Of a stretch of 64,000 nt of DNA, positions 17,645 to 29,000 are shown in pieces; position 1 is the stretch's first letter, and the number at the start of each line of letters is the position of its first letter. The translations under genes were made by a program, and so were the position numbers. Source of the DNA: Gemella haemolysans (GTDB taxonomy: Bacteria; Bacillota; Bacilli; Staphylococcales; Gemellaceae); assembly GCF_901873445.1 (NCBI RefSeq), contig NZ_CABFLN010000064.1, forward strand, positions 13,455 through 77,454, written 5' to 3'. The notes under the pieces are model-generated. The model was not told the DNA's origin. It searched no databases and saw only the letters and a program-made list of their open reading frames with translations.

Positions 17645-18211
17645 TTAGCAACATTCTTTATAACAAAAACATCCTTTTTCATGATCATTTATCATTCCAA
17701 TAGCCTGCATATAGCTATAAATTATCGTACTTCCTACAAAACTAAATCCTCTTTTTTTCAGATCTTTACTTATTCTAGTAGATAACTCTGATTCACTTGC
17801 TACATCTTTGTAGCTTTCTAATTTGTTGTTGATTTTTTTATAATCTGTAAATCCCCAGATATACTTATCAAAACTCCCAAATTCTTTTTGAACCTTAAGA
17901 AATGCTACAGCATTTTTTCTAACAGAATATATTTTCAATTTATTTCTAATTATGCTAGCATCTTGTCTTAACGATTCTAAGTATTCATCGGTATAATTGG
18001 CACAGATATTATAATCAAAATTATCAAAAGCACGTTTGAAATTTTCTCGTTTCTTAAGTATTATCGACCAACTTAAACCAGCTTGCATTCCTTCTAGTAT
18101 TAGATATTCAAATAACATTCGATCATTATGAGTTTCTCTCCCCCATTCATTATCATGATATTCAATATCTAATGGTCCTATTGCCCAAGGGCATCTATTT
18201 TTATTCATCAT
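17645..18211 (-). CDS. tag: DNA-3-methyladenine glycosylase I
   Basis: Removes 3-methyladenine from alkylated DNA. 188 residues. Zinc and lesion-site motifs seen: RCPWAIGPLDIEYHDNEWG at the N-terminus, EGMQAGLSW near 40 with the catalytic Glu, and C-terminal HEKGCFC. Overlaps the end of mfd by about 11 bases, so the two repair genes are co-transcribed. Confidence 0.95.
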   Translation of the reverse strand: MMNKNRCPWAIGPLDIEYHDNEWGRETHNDRMLFEYLILEGMQAGLSWSIILKKRENFKRAFDNFDYNICANYTDEYLESLRQDASIIRNKLKIYSVRKNAVAFLKVQKEFGSFDKYIWGFTDYKKINNKLESYKDVASESELSTRISKDLKKRGFSFVGSTIIYSYMQAIGMINDHEKGCFCYKECC

Positions 18212-21200
18212 TCTTCTCCAAATTATTATATACTAAGGCTAACATTTCTCTAATTCGTCTAATGTTATATCTTTCTTTTTTATCTATTTCAAGGAAGAAT
18301 CCATCTTTTGCAACGATACGTATGTCCTTATGCGGCGTTAAAGCCGTAAATAATTCTTTTCCTTTAAGACTGTTCATAATGTCTTTATCAAAAGTTACAA
18401 CTACTTTATTGGCTAACTCTTTAATGCTAGTCACCATAGTATTTTTCGCCATAACTTTCAGATAACATATATCTATTAGGTTATTAACTTCTTCTCCAAA
18501 ATCAGAGAATCTATCAATTAGATCTTCTACAATGCTATCAATCTCTTCATCACTAACTACATTATTTAATCTCTTATAGAAATCTATTTTATCTGCATCA
18601 CTAGTAATATACTCTTTTGGAATAAATGCATCAACGTTAAGTTTAATTTCTAGATCATCTGTCTTGACTTCAAAAATATCTTTCTTAATTTTCGGAGTAG
18701 CTTCTTTAATTATATTTTCATAGTAGCTAACATCTTGTGTTCGATCTTGTTCTAATAACGGTTCTAAAATTCCTTTTTTCTCTTGAATTTCTTGTTCTAA
18801 CATTTGAGAATACAATGTATAACCTACCGAATCAATGAAACCATGCTGTCTTCCGCCGAGTACATCTCCAGCCCCTCTAATAGATAAGTCCTGCATAGCG
18901 ATTTTAAAACCACTACCTAAAGAAGTAAAGTTCTTGATCGCAGATAACCTCTTCTCTGAGTTCTCAGTTAATGACTTAAACGGTTCATACATTAAGTATG
19001 CATAAGCCTCTCTACTACTACGACCTACTCGTCCACGAAGTTGATACAATTGACTTAATCCGAAGCGATCGGCATCTTCAACTATTAATGTATTTACATT
19101 AGAGATATCAATACCTGTCTCAATAATTGTTGTCGATATTAGCATATCATATTTTCTATCTATAACGTCAGACATAATATTTTCAAGTTCTCTTTGACTC
19201 ATTCTACCATGTGCATATGCTATGTTTATATCAGGCAATAATCGTTTTAGCTCTAAATATTTTTCATCAATAGTTTCTACTCTATTATAAACATAAAACA
19301 CCTGTCCTCCACGATTAATCTCATTCATAACCGCTTCTTTTATAACCATTTTATTTTGAACTGTCACAAAAGTTTGGATTGGTTGACGTTCTCTTGGAGG
19401 TGTCTCAATCACCGATAAATCCCTAATACCTATTAAACTCATATGTAATGTTCTAGGAATTGGAGTAGCACTAAGGGTAAGAACATCTACTGTATTTTTA
19501 AGATGTTTTATTTTTTCTTTATGTTTAACTCCAAAACGTTGTTCTTCATCAATTATTAATAAACCTAAATCTTTGTATTTAAATTTGTCATTTAATAGTT
19601 TATGAGTTCCAACAATAATATCTATTTTACCTTCTTCAAGTTTTTTACAAATTTCAGTAATATCTTTTGCAGATTTAAATCTACTTACTACTTCTATATT
19701 TACTGGGAAATTCGCAAATCTACTTACAAAATTATCATAGTGTTGTTCAGCAAGTAACGTAGTTGGTACTAATAGTGCAACTTGCTTATTGTCAGTAACT
19801 GCTTTAAACGCAACTCTCATCGCTACCTCTGTTTTACCGAAACCAACATCTCCACATAGAAGTCTATCCATCGGACGTTGTTTTTCCATATCTCTTTTAA
19901 TTTCTTCTGTAGCTTTCACCTGGTCATCCGTTGGTGTATATGAAAAATCAGCTTCAAATTCAGACTGCATACTTCCATCTAAGCTATACGCATATCCAGA
20001 ACTTAATTCACGTTTAATATATAACTTAATAAGATCTTCAGATATATCCTCAATTTCTTTTCGGACTCTACTTTTAGTCTTCTGCCAATTTTTTGTTCCT
20101 AGTTTATTTAATACTGGTTTTCTATTATCAGTAGACGTGGTATATTTTTGGATATAGTTCATATTATTTATATCTACATAAATAATATCACCACCGTCAT
20201 AGACGATTTTTAAGAAATCTTTATATACTCCGCCAACTTCAACATTTTCAATCCCTTCGTATAGCCCTATCCCATGACTAACATGAACGATATAGTCTCC
20301 TACATTTAGTTCTTGGTAATTTCTAATTTTTTCTGAGTTAGTATATTTAAATTTTACGCGACGTTTTTTTCTCTCTTCTTCAGTAAAAAGTTCGCGTGGG
20401 GTAAGTAAAAATATTTTATTCTTTCTATCCTCTAATCCTTTTAGATGATACTTATTCACATCGATGAAGATTTTCCCTTCTTTAACACCATAATAAATAT
20501 CATCATAGAAATAATTATCGAATAGTACCTTTTCTACATAATCTTTTTGTTTTTGAGTGTTTAATGAAATAATTACCTTATAATTATCCGTTAATTTTTC
20601 ACGTATTTCTTTAGCTAAATATTCTTCACTTGAATAATAAGCCAAATCAATTATATCTAAATTGTAGTTTTTTTCTATAAGCTTATTATTAAGTTTTAAG
20701 GTAGATAAATAGAATTTTCTTACATCTAAGTTTTGAATTTTTTCAAAAGCTACATTATCTATTACATCTTGATATATATAATTTCTATTCATCTCTTGAA
20801 GACTTGTTAAAAAGTATTCTCGTAGTCCTTCTATTTTTTCTAAGATTTTATGATAATTGTCATAGAAGACTATAATATCATCTGTTAAATAGTCGGCAAT
20901 ACTATACGTATTTTCATAAACTAAATTCGAAAAACTTTCTAAATCACTAAAATCGCCAGTTGCTTTATAAATTTCTATCTTCTCTTGAAGATAGGCACTA
21001 ATCTCTTGATAGTTTTCTTCTTCTCTTAATTTTTTATCATTTAGCTTAGTAAGTATTTTCTCAACAACTACATCTTTTTCTTCAGAAGTAAGGAAAAAAT
21101 CACTTGTAGGATAAATAACTGCACTATCAATTTTTTCTAACGATCTTTGTGTAATTTCATCAAAAGTTCTCATACTATCAAGTTCATCATCAAAAAAGTC

Positions 21201-21752
21201 CAATCTAATAGGCTTCTCACTTAGGGGACTGAAAATATCAACTATACTCCCCCTCTTTGAAAATTCTCCTACTACATCGACACTCTCAACACGATGATAC
21301 CCCATATTTACAAGTTTTCTCTGTAACTCATCAAAACTAATAACTGTATCTTCATTAATTTCAAAGCTATTATTTTTAAAATCACTAGGATTTTTTACAG
21401 TTCTATAAATTGCTTCTATCGGAATTATTATTATACTTTTTACATTATGAACTAAATTCTCAAGTACTTTAATAGAATTTTGTACCAAATCGTTACTTTT
21501 AGAAGTATGACGTTTTAGTATATCAATTTCTGGATATATATATATTTCACCTTCGAAATCATTTAAAATAGCGAACAATTCTTCAGCTTCTGCTTTACTT
21601 TGTGATAACACTACAACTGTCTTATCACCATTTTTATATTCGTTATATATTTCTAAAGCACGTGTTGTTAAATTTTGTCCGTATACGCCTATATTTTTAT
21701 TCTTTTTTTCAAATTGCAAATTAACAATTTCTAAAAGACTATCTTTTATCAT
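18201..21752 (-). CDS. mfd: Transcription-repair coupling factor
   Basis: ATP-driven translocase that removes stalled RNA polymerase and recruits UvrA. 1183 residues, full length: UvrB-like N-terminal modules (1-340), CarD-like RNAP-interaction domain (GDYIVHVSHGIGLYEGIENV near 505), superfamily 2 helicase with GDVGFGKTEVA (near 655), DEEQRFG and SATPIPRTL motifs, the RGRVGRS block, and the C-terminal TRCF domain. Repeat copy B separates it from pth upstream. Confidence 0.97.
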   Translation of the reverse strand: MIKDSLLEIVNLQFEKKNKNIGVYGQNLTTRALEIYNEYKNGDKTVVVLSQSKAEAEELFAILNDFEGEIYIYPEIDILKRHTSKSNDLVQNSIKVLENLVHNVKSIIIIPIEAIYRTVKNPSDFKNNSFEINEDTVISFDELQRKLVNMGYHRVESVDVVGEFSKRGSIVDIFSPLSEKPIRLDFFDDELDSMRTFDEITQRSLEKIDSAVIYPTSDFFLTSEEKDVVVEKILTKLNDKKLREEENYQEISAYLQEKIEIYKATGDFSDLESFSNLVYENTYSIADYLTDDIIVFYDNYHKILEKIEGLREYFLTSLQEMNRNYIYQDVIDNVAFEKIQNLDVRKFYLSTLKLNNKLIEKNYNLDIIDLAYYSSEEYLAKEIREKLTDNYKVIISLNTQKQKDYVEKVLFDNYFYDDIYYGVKEGKIFIDVNKYHLKGLEDRKNKIFLLTPRELFTEEERKKRRVKFKYTNSEKIRNYQELNVGDYIVHVSHGIGLYEGIENVEVGGVYKDFLKIVYDGGDIIYVDINNMNYIQKYTTSTDNRKPVLNKLGTKNWQKTKSRVRKEIEDISEDLIKLYIKRELSSGYAYSLDGSMQSEFEADFSYTPTDDQVKATEEIKRDMEKQRPMDRLLCGDVGFGKTEVAMRVAFKAVTDNKQVALLVPTTLLAEQHYDNFVSRFANFPVNIEVVSRFKSAKDITEICKKLEEGKIDIIVGTHKLLNDKFKYKDLGLLIIDEEQRFGVKHKEKIKHLKNTVDVLTLSATPIPRTLHMSLIGIRDLSVIETPPRERQPIQTFVTVQNKMVIKEAVMNEINRGGQVFYVYNRVETIDEKYLELKRLLPDINIAYAHGRMSQRELENIMSDVIDRKYDMLISTTIIETGIDISNVNTLIVEDADRFGLSQLYQLRGRVGRSSREAYAYLMYEPFKSLTENSEKRLSAIKNFTSLGSGFKIAMQDLSIRGAGDVLGGRQHGFIDSVGYTLYSQMLEQEIQEKKGILEPLLEQDRTQDVSYYENIIKEATPKIKKDIFEVKTDDLEIKLNVDAFIPKEYITSDADKIDFYKRLNNVVSDEEIDSIVEDLIDRFSDFGEEVNNLIDICYLKVMAKNTMVTSIKELANKVVVTFDKDIMNSLKGKELFTALTPHKDIRIVAKDGFFLEIDKKERYNIRRIREMLALVYNNLEKNDE

Positions 21753-21778
21753 ATACGCTCCTTTCTACAACAAATAGC

Positions 21779-21968
21779 AGCAAAAAGGGAGTGACTCAAA
21801 AATCACAATTTCAGAAAAATCGATTTTATCGAGACTCCACAAAGGTTATTAGATATCTAACATACTTTTATAAAGAATACTTAGATATCAATAGTCCACT
21901 TCACCTATAAATTACATATAAACTTTTAAAATTTAGGACTTCTGGGATGGCATCTTTTGCTGCAATTA
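21779..21968 (-). repeat. Repeat family copy B, includes the pth terminator
   Basis: About 180 bases bounded by inverted ends GCAGCAAAA / TTTTGCTGC. In minus orientation it has CTATTGATATCTAAG pairing with TTAGATATCTAATAA around CTTTATAAAAG, then GGAGTCTCGATAAAATC ... GTGATTTTTGAGTCACTCCC and T5. The last hairpin would terminate pth. Same ordered blocks as copy A. Confidence 0.85.
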
Positions 21969-21971
21969 TTT

Positions 21972-22529
21972 TTAATTATATTTATTCATTAAATCTACGA
22001 AACTCATTTTTGAGAAATCTTCAATACAGTTTACACTCTTAGAATAAATTTTTTCAATTTCATTCATTTCGTCTTTCAAGAATCTTCCTAAGACATAATC
22101 AACTACTTTCATTGGCGGTGTTGGTCTGTCTATTCCAATTTTCAACCTATTGAATTTCTCTGTTCCTAAGTGGCTAATAATACTCTTAATTCCATTATGA
22201 CCACCACTACTTCCCTTAGCTTTTAATTTAAAGTTTGCAGTTTTTGTATCTAAATCGTCATAAATTATTAATATGTCTTCAATATCAATTTCAAAATAAT
22301 CATAAAACTTACCTACTGCTTCTCCTGAAAGATTCATATAAGTTGTTGGCTTTACTAATAAATATTTAATTCCATTGTGATATGCTATAGCATATTCAGC
22401 GTTAAATTTCGTTTTATCAAAACTTACATTCCAAGATTTAGCTAGTTCATCAAGTACCATAAATCCAATATTATGTCTTGTATTTTCATACTGTTTACCT
22501 GGATTACCTAATCCAACTATTAATTTCAT
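21972..22529 (-). CDS. pth: Peptidyl-tRNA hydrolase
   Basis: Recycles peptidyl-tRNA released from ribosomes. 185 residues; catalytic His in GLGNPGKQYENTRHNIGFMV (His near 20), YMNLSGEAVG near 63 and DDLDTKTANFKLKAKGSSGG near 92-111. Between prs and mfd, as in many Firmicutes. Confidence 0.96.
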   Translation of the reverse strand: MKLIVGLGNPGKQYENTRHNIGFMVLDELAKSWNVSFDKTKFNAEYAIAYHNGIKYLLVKPTTYMNLSGEAVGKFYDYFEIDIEDILIIYDDLDTKTANFKLKAKGSSGGHNGIKSIISHLGTEKFNRLKIGIDRPTPPMKVVDYVLGRFLKDEMNEIEKIYSKSVNCIEDFSKMSFVDLMNKYN

Positions 22530-22574
22530 AAATTATCCTCACTTTTATTTTTTTTACTATCGAATATACGACTT

Positions 22575-22605
22575 AAAGAAGGCAACGGACACCGCTGCCT
22601 TCTTT
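22575..22605 (-). terminator. Terminator of prs
   Basis: AAAGAAGGCA / TGCCTTCTTT, a 10-bp stem, works in either direction; it sits just after the prs stop. A long T tail is lacking beyond the TTCTTT arm. Confidence 0.7.
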
Positions 22606-22626
22606 AAAGATTAATTTAATTAATGA

Positions 22627-23577
22627 TTATTCAAAAAGAACACTTACAGGTTCGTTATTGTGAATTTTGTAAATTGCTTTAGCAATTAAATCACCTACAC
22701 ATAACGGTACCATTTTATCTAATTTTTTCTCTTCTGGAATATCAATTGTGTTAGCATATACTAACTCTTTAATTGGAGAATTTTCAATTCTATCTAATGC
22801 TTGTCCACTTAATACAGCATGTGAGCAACTTGCATAAACTTCTTTTGCTCCTCTATCTTTAAGTGCTTGAGCTCCTAAAGTAATTGTTCCCGCTGTATCA
22901 ATAATATCATCTATAAGAATGCAAGTTTTTCCTTCAATATTACCTACAATGTTCATTACTTCAGCAACATTTGGTTTTGGTCTTCTCTTATCGATAATTG
23001 CGATTGGCGTATTTAATGCATCTGCTAGTTTTCTAGCACGTGTTACACCACCGTGGTCTGGCGATACAACAACAACTTCTTCCATATCTGGAAGTTTTTC
23101 TTTGAAATATTTCGCAATAATTGGTACACACATAAGGTGATCAACTGGAATATCAAAGAATCCCTGAATTTGAAGTGCGTGAAGATCTAATGCAATTACA
23201 CGATCTGCCCCTGCTACTTCTAATAAGTTAGCTACTAATTTAGCAGTAATTGGTTCACGACTTCTTGCTTTTCTATCTTGTCGTGCATATCCGTAATAAG
23301 GGATTACAACATTAATTGTGTCCACTGAAGCACGTTTAAGTGCATCTATCATAATTAATAAAGTCATTAAATTGTCATTTACAGGGCCACTAGTTGATTG
23401 TAGTACGAATACTTCACTACCACGTACACTTTCCTCTATATTAATTGAAACCTCTCCGTCACTAAATTTTTTAACGCTACATTTACTTAATTCTACTCCT
23501 AGTGACTTCGCTACTTGTTTTGCTAATGGAATGTTAGCATTTAATGAAAACAGCTTTAATGGTTTATCTACAAGCAT
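22627..23577 (-). CDS. prs: Ribose-phosphate pyrophosphokinase
   Basis: Makes PRPP from ribose 5-phosphate and ATP for nucleotide, His and Trp synthesis. 316 residues; [11 protein letters not shown] (near 131), the catalytic flexible loop [12 protein letters not shown] (near 101) and the PRPP loop [13 protein letters not shown] (near 218) are present. Start ATG with AAGGAG upstream; extended -10 promoter at 23636. Confidence 0.97.
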   Translation of the reverse strand: MLVDKPLKLFSLNANIPLAKQVAKSLGVELSKCSVKKFSDGEVSINIEESVRGSEVFVLQSTSGPVNDNLMTLLIMIDALKRASVDTINVVIPYYGYARQDRKARSREPITAKLVANLLEVAGADRVIALDLHALQIQGFFDIPVDHLMCVPIIAKYFKEKLPDMEEVVVVSPDHGGVTRARKLADALNTPIAIIDKRRPKPNVAEVMNIVGNIEGKTCILIDDIIDTAGTITLGAQALKDRGAKEVYASCSHAVLSGQALDRIENSPIKELVYANTIDIPEEKKLDKMVPLCVGDLIAKAIYKIHNNEPVSVLFE

Positions 23578-23635
23578 ATTAAATTTTTCTCCTTAAAATT
23601 TGGTTCGATAGTAATACAGATGTATTCCGTTAATT

Positions 23636-23641
23636 ATTATA
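23636..23641 (-). promoter_or_regulatory. Extended -10 of prs promoter
   Basis: On the minus strand TATGCTATAAT (TGn-TATAAT), 59 bases before the prs start codon. Confidence 0.6.
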
Positions 23642-24097
23642 GCATAAATATTTGATAATTTCTACTGTTATCAAGTATAGACCAATTAAAATTCACTAAT
23701 TTTTTTACTATTTATTATTTTCCACAATGCAACTTGTTATAATCTATGTATATTTATTATATAATCTTTTAGAATTTTAAAAATCATTCATAATCTGTAT
23801 CAGTAATCTATAAAATTCTTTTTCATTTTTGATAAAACGTTCGTGTATTTCTGTTGTTACAGAGAATTTTTTAATTATTTTGAATATTTTTTCTATTTAT
23901 TAGTTTATTTATTTGTCATAGTATGCTATCATTATAGAATATAGAATGATGACCTGTTATTTAAGATTTTGACTTTTAAATTTCAAAACATTTTTAGTTA
24001 ACATAGTTTCTAATATACTTATATTTTTTCTTAAGTTTATATTTTAGAAATATAAATACTCATTATTCTTGAAATATATAATTAAAGGAGTGACCTT
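23642..24097. other. Divergent intergenic region prs/glyA
   Basis: About 450 bases, AT-rich. I checked for riboswitch signatures before glyA (purine, glycine, SAM, THF types) and found none. A TTTTGA / TCAAAA pair near 23972-23993 is the only notable symmetry. The glyA ribosome site AAAGGAG is at about 24084. Confidence 0.5.
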
Positions 24098-25315
24098 ATG
24101 GATAAAATTTTTGAATTAATTGAAAAAGAACAACATAGACAAGATACTAATATTGAGCTTATTGCTAGTGAAAACTTTGTTTCTAAAGATATACTAAAAG
24201 CAACTGGTAGTATTTTAACAAACAAATATGCCGAAGGATATCCTGGAAAAAGATATTATGACGGTTGTGAAGTAGTTGACGAAATAGAAACACTTGCTAT
24301 TGAAAGACTTAAAGAACTTTACGATGCTAAATTCGTAAATGTTCAAGCTCACTCTGGATCAAGTGCAAATATTGCCGTATACCTGTCTTTACTTACACCT
24401 GGTGAAACAGTCTTAGGTATGAGTATGGATGCAGGCGGTCACCTAACTCACGGTAGTAAAGTTAGCTTTTCAGGAAAGCTGTTTAATGCAGTTTCATATG
24501 GTGTCAACAAAGATACTCATCTTATAGACTACAACGAAGTACTTCGAATCGCTAAAGAACATAAACCAAAAATGATTATCGCTGGATCAAGTGCATACTC
24601 TCGTGTAATTGATTTTGCTAAATTCAGAGAAATTGCAGATGAGGTTGGCGCTTACCTTATGGTAGATATGGCTCATATCGCGGGGCTTGTTGCAGCAGGA
24701 TTACATCCAAACCCAGTACCTTATGCTGATGTAGTTACATCAACTACACACAAAACTTTAAGAGGGCCTCGTGGAGGAATTATCCTTACTAATAACGAAG
24801 AAATCGCAGTAAAAATTAATAAAATGATCTTCCCTGGTGCACAAGGTGGTCCATTAGAACACGTTGTCGCAGCTAAAGCAATTTGTTTCGCAGAAGCTCT
24901 AAAACCAGAGTTTAAGGTATACCAACAACAAGTTATTAAAAATATGAAAGCCATGGTTGAAGCATTCAAAAATAACAATATTCCTGTAGTTTCTAACGGT
25001 AGTGATAACCACCTGTGTCTAATTGATACATATTCTACTTATAACGTGACTGGTCATGATGCTAGTGACTTATTAAGTAAAGCTAAAATTACATGTAATA
25101 AAAATGGTATCCCATTCGATACATTACCTCCGATGAAAACTAGTGGTTTACGTCTAGGTGCTGCAGCAATGACTACTAAAGGATACGTAGAAGAAGATTT
25201 TGTTGAAATTACAAATATTATTTGTGATTTACTAAGAAATGGAGAAAGTTACTTAGAAAAAGCTCAAGAAAGAGTTGCAACATTAGTTTCTAAAGAAAAA
25301 AAAGAATTTAGATAA
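24098..25315 (+). CDS. glyA: Serine hydroxymethyltransferase
   Basis: PLP enzyme interconverting serine and glycine with tetrahydrofolate, the main source of one-carbon units. 405 residues; [15 protein letters not shown] near 42-56, the PLP Lys in [12 protein letters not shown] near 222 and [13 protein letters not shown] substrate segment near 315 are present. Own terminator; luxS follows with its own leader. Confidence 0.97.
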   Translation: MDKIFELIEKEQHRQDTNIELIASENFVSKDILKATGSILTNKYAEGYPGKRYYDGCEVVDEIETLAIERLKELYDAKFVNVQAHSGSSANIAVYLSLLTPGETVLGMSMDAGGHLTHGSKVSFSGKLFNAVSYGVNKDTHLIDYNEVLRIAKEHKPKMIIAGSSAYSRVIDFAKFREIADEVGAYLMVDMAHIAGLVAAGLHPNPVPYADVVTSTTHKTLRGPRGGIILTNNEEIAVKINKMIFPGAQGGPLEHVVAAKAICFAEALKPEFKVYQQQVIKNMKAMVEAFKNNNIPVVSNGSDNHLCLIDTYSTYNVTGHDASDLLSKAKITCNKNGIPFDTLPPMKTSGLRLGAAAMTTKGYVEEDFVEITNIICDLLRNGESYLEKAQERVATLVSKEKKEFR

Positions 25316-25322
25316 TAATTTT

Positions 25323-25371
25323 GAGATACATGACTTCTAAAATAGAATTTGTGTATCTCTTCATTTTCAAA
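25323..25371 (+). terminator. Terminator of glyA
   Basis: GAGATACA / TGTATCTC stem with a 21-base loop, followed by TTCATTTTC. Weak T tail. Confidence 0.6.
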
Positions 25372-25483
25372 TTTTATATAGTACTTTATATACTTTTCCT
25401 TATATACGTATTTATTTTATATTTTTTTAAAATATAGTATAATTATAAATGTAAATAAAAATTACAGAATTGGAGATATATCG

Positions 25484-25954
25484 ATGACAGAAAAGAAAAT
25501 GAACGTTGAAAGTTTTAATCTTGATCACACTAAAGTTGTTGCACCTTATATTAGATTAGTTGGAGTATATTCTGGAGATAACGGAGACAAAATTTACAAA
25601 TATGACATTAGATTTTGCCAACCCAATAAAGAACACTTAGAAATGCCAAATCTTCACTCTTTAGAACATTTAATCGCTGAATTAATCAGAAATCACCTTG
25701 ATAATGTATTAGATTTCGGACCTATGGGATGCCAAACAGGATTCTACTTATCAGTAATTAATAATGACAGCTACGAAGAAGTTGAAGAAGCTCTAGCAAA
25801 AACATTAGAAGATGTTCTTGTTGCTACTGAAGTACCAGCATGTAATGAAGTACAATGTGGTTGGGCTGCGTCTCACTCTTTAGAAGGTGCTCAAATGGAA
25901 GCTAAAAAATTCTTAGAAAAACGCTCTGAATGGAAAAACGTTTTTAGTAAATAA
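25484..25954 (+). CDS. luxS: S-ribosylhomocysteine lyase (AI-2 synthase)
   Basis: Cleaves S-ribosylhomocysteine to homocysteine and DPD, the AI-2 precursor, in the activated methyl cycle. 156 residues. Metal ligands HSLEH (His58, His62) and Cys125; catalytic Cys83 in [10 protein letters not shown]. Monocistronic; TATAAT at about 25438 and a bidirectional terminator after the stop. Confidence 0.97.
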   Translation: MTEKKMNVESFNLDHTKVVAPYIRLVGVYSGDNGDKIYKYDIRFCQPNKEHLEMPNLHSLEHLIAELIRNHLDNVLDFGPMGCQTGFYLSVINNDSYEEVEEALAKTLEDVLVATEVPACNEVQCGWAASHSLEGAQMEAKKFLEKRSEWKNVFSK

Positions 25955-25962
25955 ATATAAAT

Positions 25963-26004
25963 AAAAATCAAACTGATATTTTTCACCAGTTTGATTTTTA
26001 TTTT
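25963..26004 (+). terminator. Bidirectional terminator luxS / surface lipase
   Basis: AAAAATCAAACTG / CAGTTTGATTTTT, 13 bp, with T/A tracts on both sides; it serves luxS (plus) and the converging lipase gene (minus). Confidence 0.9.
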
Positions 26005-29000
26005 TTATCTATCTATATTGTATTTTCTAATACCTAAAACTCCTATAATTAAACCTAAACCTGTTATAATAGGAATTGTGTTTGAAGAGTTCCCTCCTGT
26101 TTTCGGAAGGATTGTATTTTGTTTGAAATTATTATTTAAAGAGTCAAGTTTATCGACTTTTATATTACTTCTAGAATTTTCTCGGTTATTTCTTACATTA
26201 TATTTTTCCTCAACAACCTGTGCTACCTCTTTTGGTTTAGAATTTAATTCTTTACTAATTGTAGTTATATTTTCTTGCTCATTTATTTTATTCGTAGTGC
26301 TTATCTCTTTCTTAGCATCCAATGAAATTTCTTTTAGTTTATCATTTTCATTTCTTGGTACAGTTTTACTAAAATCAACAATTACAAATAAACTAAAATG
26401 ATTTATATTAAACTTAACTATTCCATTTTTGACTTCTGATGGAATTAATGTTAGACTTCCATTTTTCTCAACATGATAAATCTTTATCTCACTACTTTCA
26501 TTTTCTAATAAAGCTATACGAACTATTCTGTCATTTTCAAGTTGTACTTCATTATTATCTTTAGATAATTTTAAATCTAATACCCTAATTTTATCTTTTT
26601 CTACAGATAATTTCCTACTAATCATTTTTATTTGATTGCTATTTTCAATTTTTTTAACATTCAATGATATATTATTGATATTAGCTAACAACTCGACTTC
26701 CACGCCAAATTTTGAACTATTTAGTAATTCAAGAGTGGATTTAGGATTTTCCTCTTGTACTAGTGGCTCGCCTTTTTCACTTATTACTAGTTCTGGATTC
26801 TCTTCTTGTACTAGTGGCTCACCTTTTTCTGCATGAAATTCAGGTAACTCAGGTTGAACTAACGATTCGCCTTTCTCACTTATCACTAATTCTGGGTTCT
26901 CCTCTTGTACTATTGATTCACCTTTTTCACTTATTACTAGTTCTGGATTCTCTTCTTGTACTAGTGGCTCACCTTTTTCACTTATCACTAATTCTGGATT
27001 CTCTTCTTGTACTAGTGGCTCGTCTTTAGAATCTTTATAAACTCTAATAGGTACATTAATTATGTCACTTGAACCATCAGAATATGTTACTTTTACCCTT
27101 GCATTGACATCCCCTAATTCTGCAAGATCTGTAGAATTTAATATTTCATAGTTTATATTTTGTGGGAGATTTCCTTTAATAATTTTATTAAGCACCTCAT
27201 TAATATTTAAACCATTCCCCTGACGCAATAATAATTTTTCGTCATTTAAAATCTTAGGCTCGTATTTTCCCGCTTCTGTTAGTTCTAAGGTAGTACGTGA
27301 ATTTATAACATCCAGGCCTAAGCTAGCTAGTTCTCTAGTAATATTATTAATAGTAAGTTGTGGAGAAAGTGTATTCGAAATTGTAGCTTCCGCTTCTTTC
27401 AATTTTTCTGTTAAAGTTGATTTTGATAAATTATAATTTTCAGCTGATTTTTTAGTCTTATCTGACAAATCTACAACTGACTCTACTAATTTTTGAGCAA
27501 CATTGACTACAGATATCAACTCTTTTTTATCTGCTTCATTTACTGATATAGGAATATTGATGTCATTACTACTATTATCATCTAAATACGCAACTCTTAC
27601 TGTAGCATGTTTCGTACCCAAAGATGTTAATTCATCTTTATAAACTAATGATAACTTAGTATTAACTGGTAATAAATTTCTATTAACTTTACTAATTATA
27701 TCCTTATCTTTAAGTTTGTCTCCTATCATTATAGATACTGGTTTATCATCTACTAAAGTTGGTAAGAATGTCTTACTCAATGTTCCATTTTCTGGATCAA
27801 TTATGCTTAAATTATTTATATTTTCATCACGATATCCGACTCCATCCATTCCTTGACGTTTTCCAAAATTAAAGTCTGGATTTGAATTCACTCTATTTTC
27901 AAAATAAGACGTCGATGAATGAGCTCCTGCACTTTTACCTATACTTATTTTATTTTCAGGTTGAAGATTTCCCGGGATTATATTATCATTATCAGTATAA
28001 TAATTTTTTATCTTTCCAGATTTTGCAAGTTCTTCAGAAATCTTTACATCATCCTTTGGAACTCCCCATAACCAACCACTCTTAACTTTTGGTGCATTAA
28101 ACGTATAAGTTTGTTTATACTTCCCAAATTTTTCCTTTTCAGCTGTTGCTGTAGCTCTTAATGAGAGATAACCACCTAATGAGTGTCCAGTAATATATAA
28201 ATTTGTAATTGTACTATCTTTTTTTATTTTTTTCATTAATTGAATAGCTGCTTCACTTTGATTTGATTCATTACCAAAGAACAATGCTAAATCGGCTTTT
28301 AAATCCCCTGCTTGTACAACATTTGTGCCTGCAAAAGCAAGAACTTGGATATTATCACCTTTTAAAAATGGAAAATTATTAGTTGTTTCAAATAATACCG
28401 CGTCTAGACCATTATCCTGATGAAATGTTTCTTTTACTCTCCAATATGGTCCAAGCTCATTATTAGTCATCTTTTGAATATTGTTTGAAAGAGTACCTGC
28501 TGGAGCTTGCTTTTTAAGAATATCATCTATTTTTTTATCATTCTCATAAACTAAATTTATAAACATAGCCATATCCCTTGCTGATACATTCCAGATTAAT
28601 TTATCTTTATCTTCTTTATCGTTTAATCCATCTCCATCAGTATCGGCAAGTCTTGGATGAATATCATATCCAAGATAAGTACGTCCGTCTTTTTTATAAA
28701 TATATAATTCATCTTTATTTGCTATACCATCTCCATCGTCATCTCCATCAGGATTTAATATTGCCTTTTTATAAATTAAACTGTCGTACTTACCTCCCTC
28801 TAATCCTATATAACCCTTTGCTATATCTTCAGCATATTTGCTAGTGAGTCTAGAAATAATTTTTGTTCCTTTTTCTACAGGTTCTACAATATTTTCTACT
28901 TCCTCAGTTGTAACTTTATTTTCTTCTAAGTTTTTATTAATTATCTTCGTCAGTAAATTAGCAATATCACTACTATCATCTATTCGCTTATCTAGAACAT

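Noticed and set aside
17645-18211. tag and mfd reading frames overlapping, as if frameshifted
   Set aside because: Both proteins are full length with intact ends; it is an ordinary short overlap in an operon.
23642-24097. Possible riboswitch in the long glyA leader
   Set aside because: No conserved core of known purine, glycine, SAM or folate riboswitches and no terminator before the start codon.
26740-27026. Regularly spaced repeats resembling a CRISPR array
   Set aside because: They are in-frame 51-bp coding repeats without unique spacers, inside an intact gene.
28578-28844. Leu/His/Tyr-rich ORF antisense to the surface lipase
   Set aside because: Composition is the mirror of Asp/Asn/Lys-rich coding sequence on the other strand; no ribosome site.
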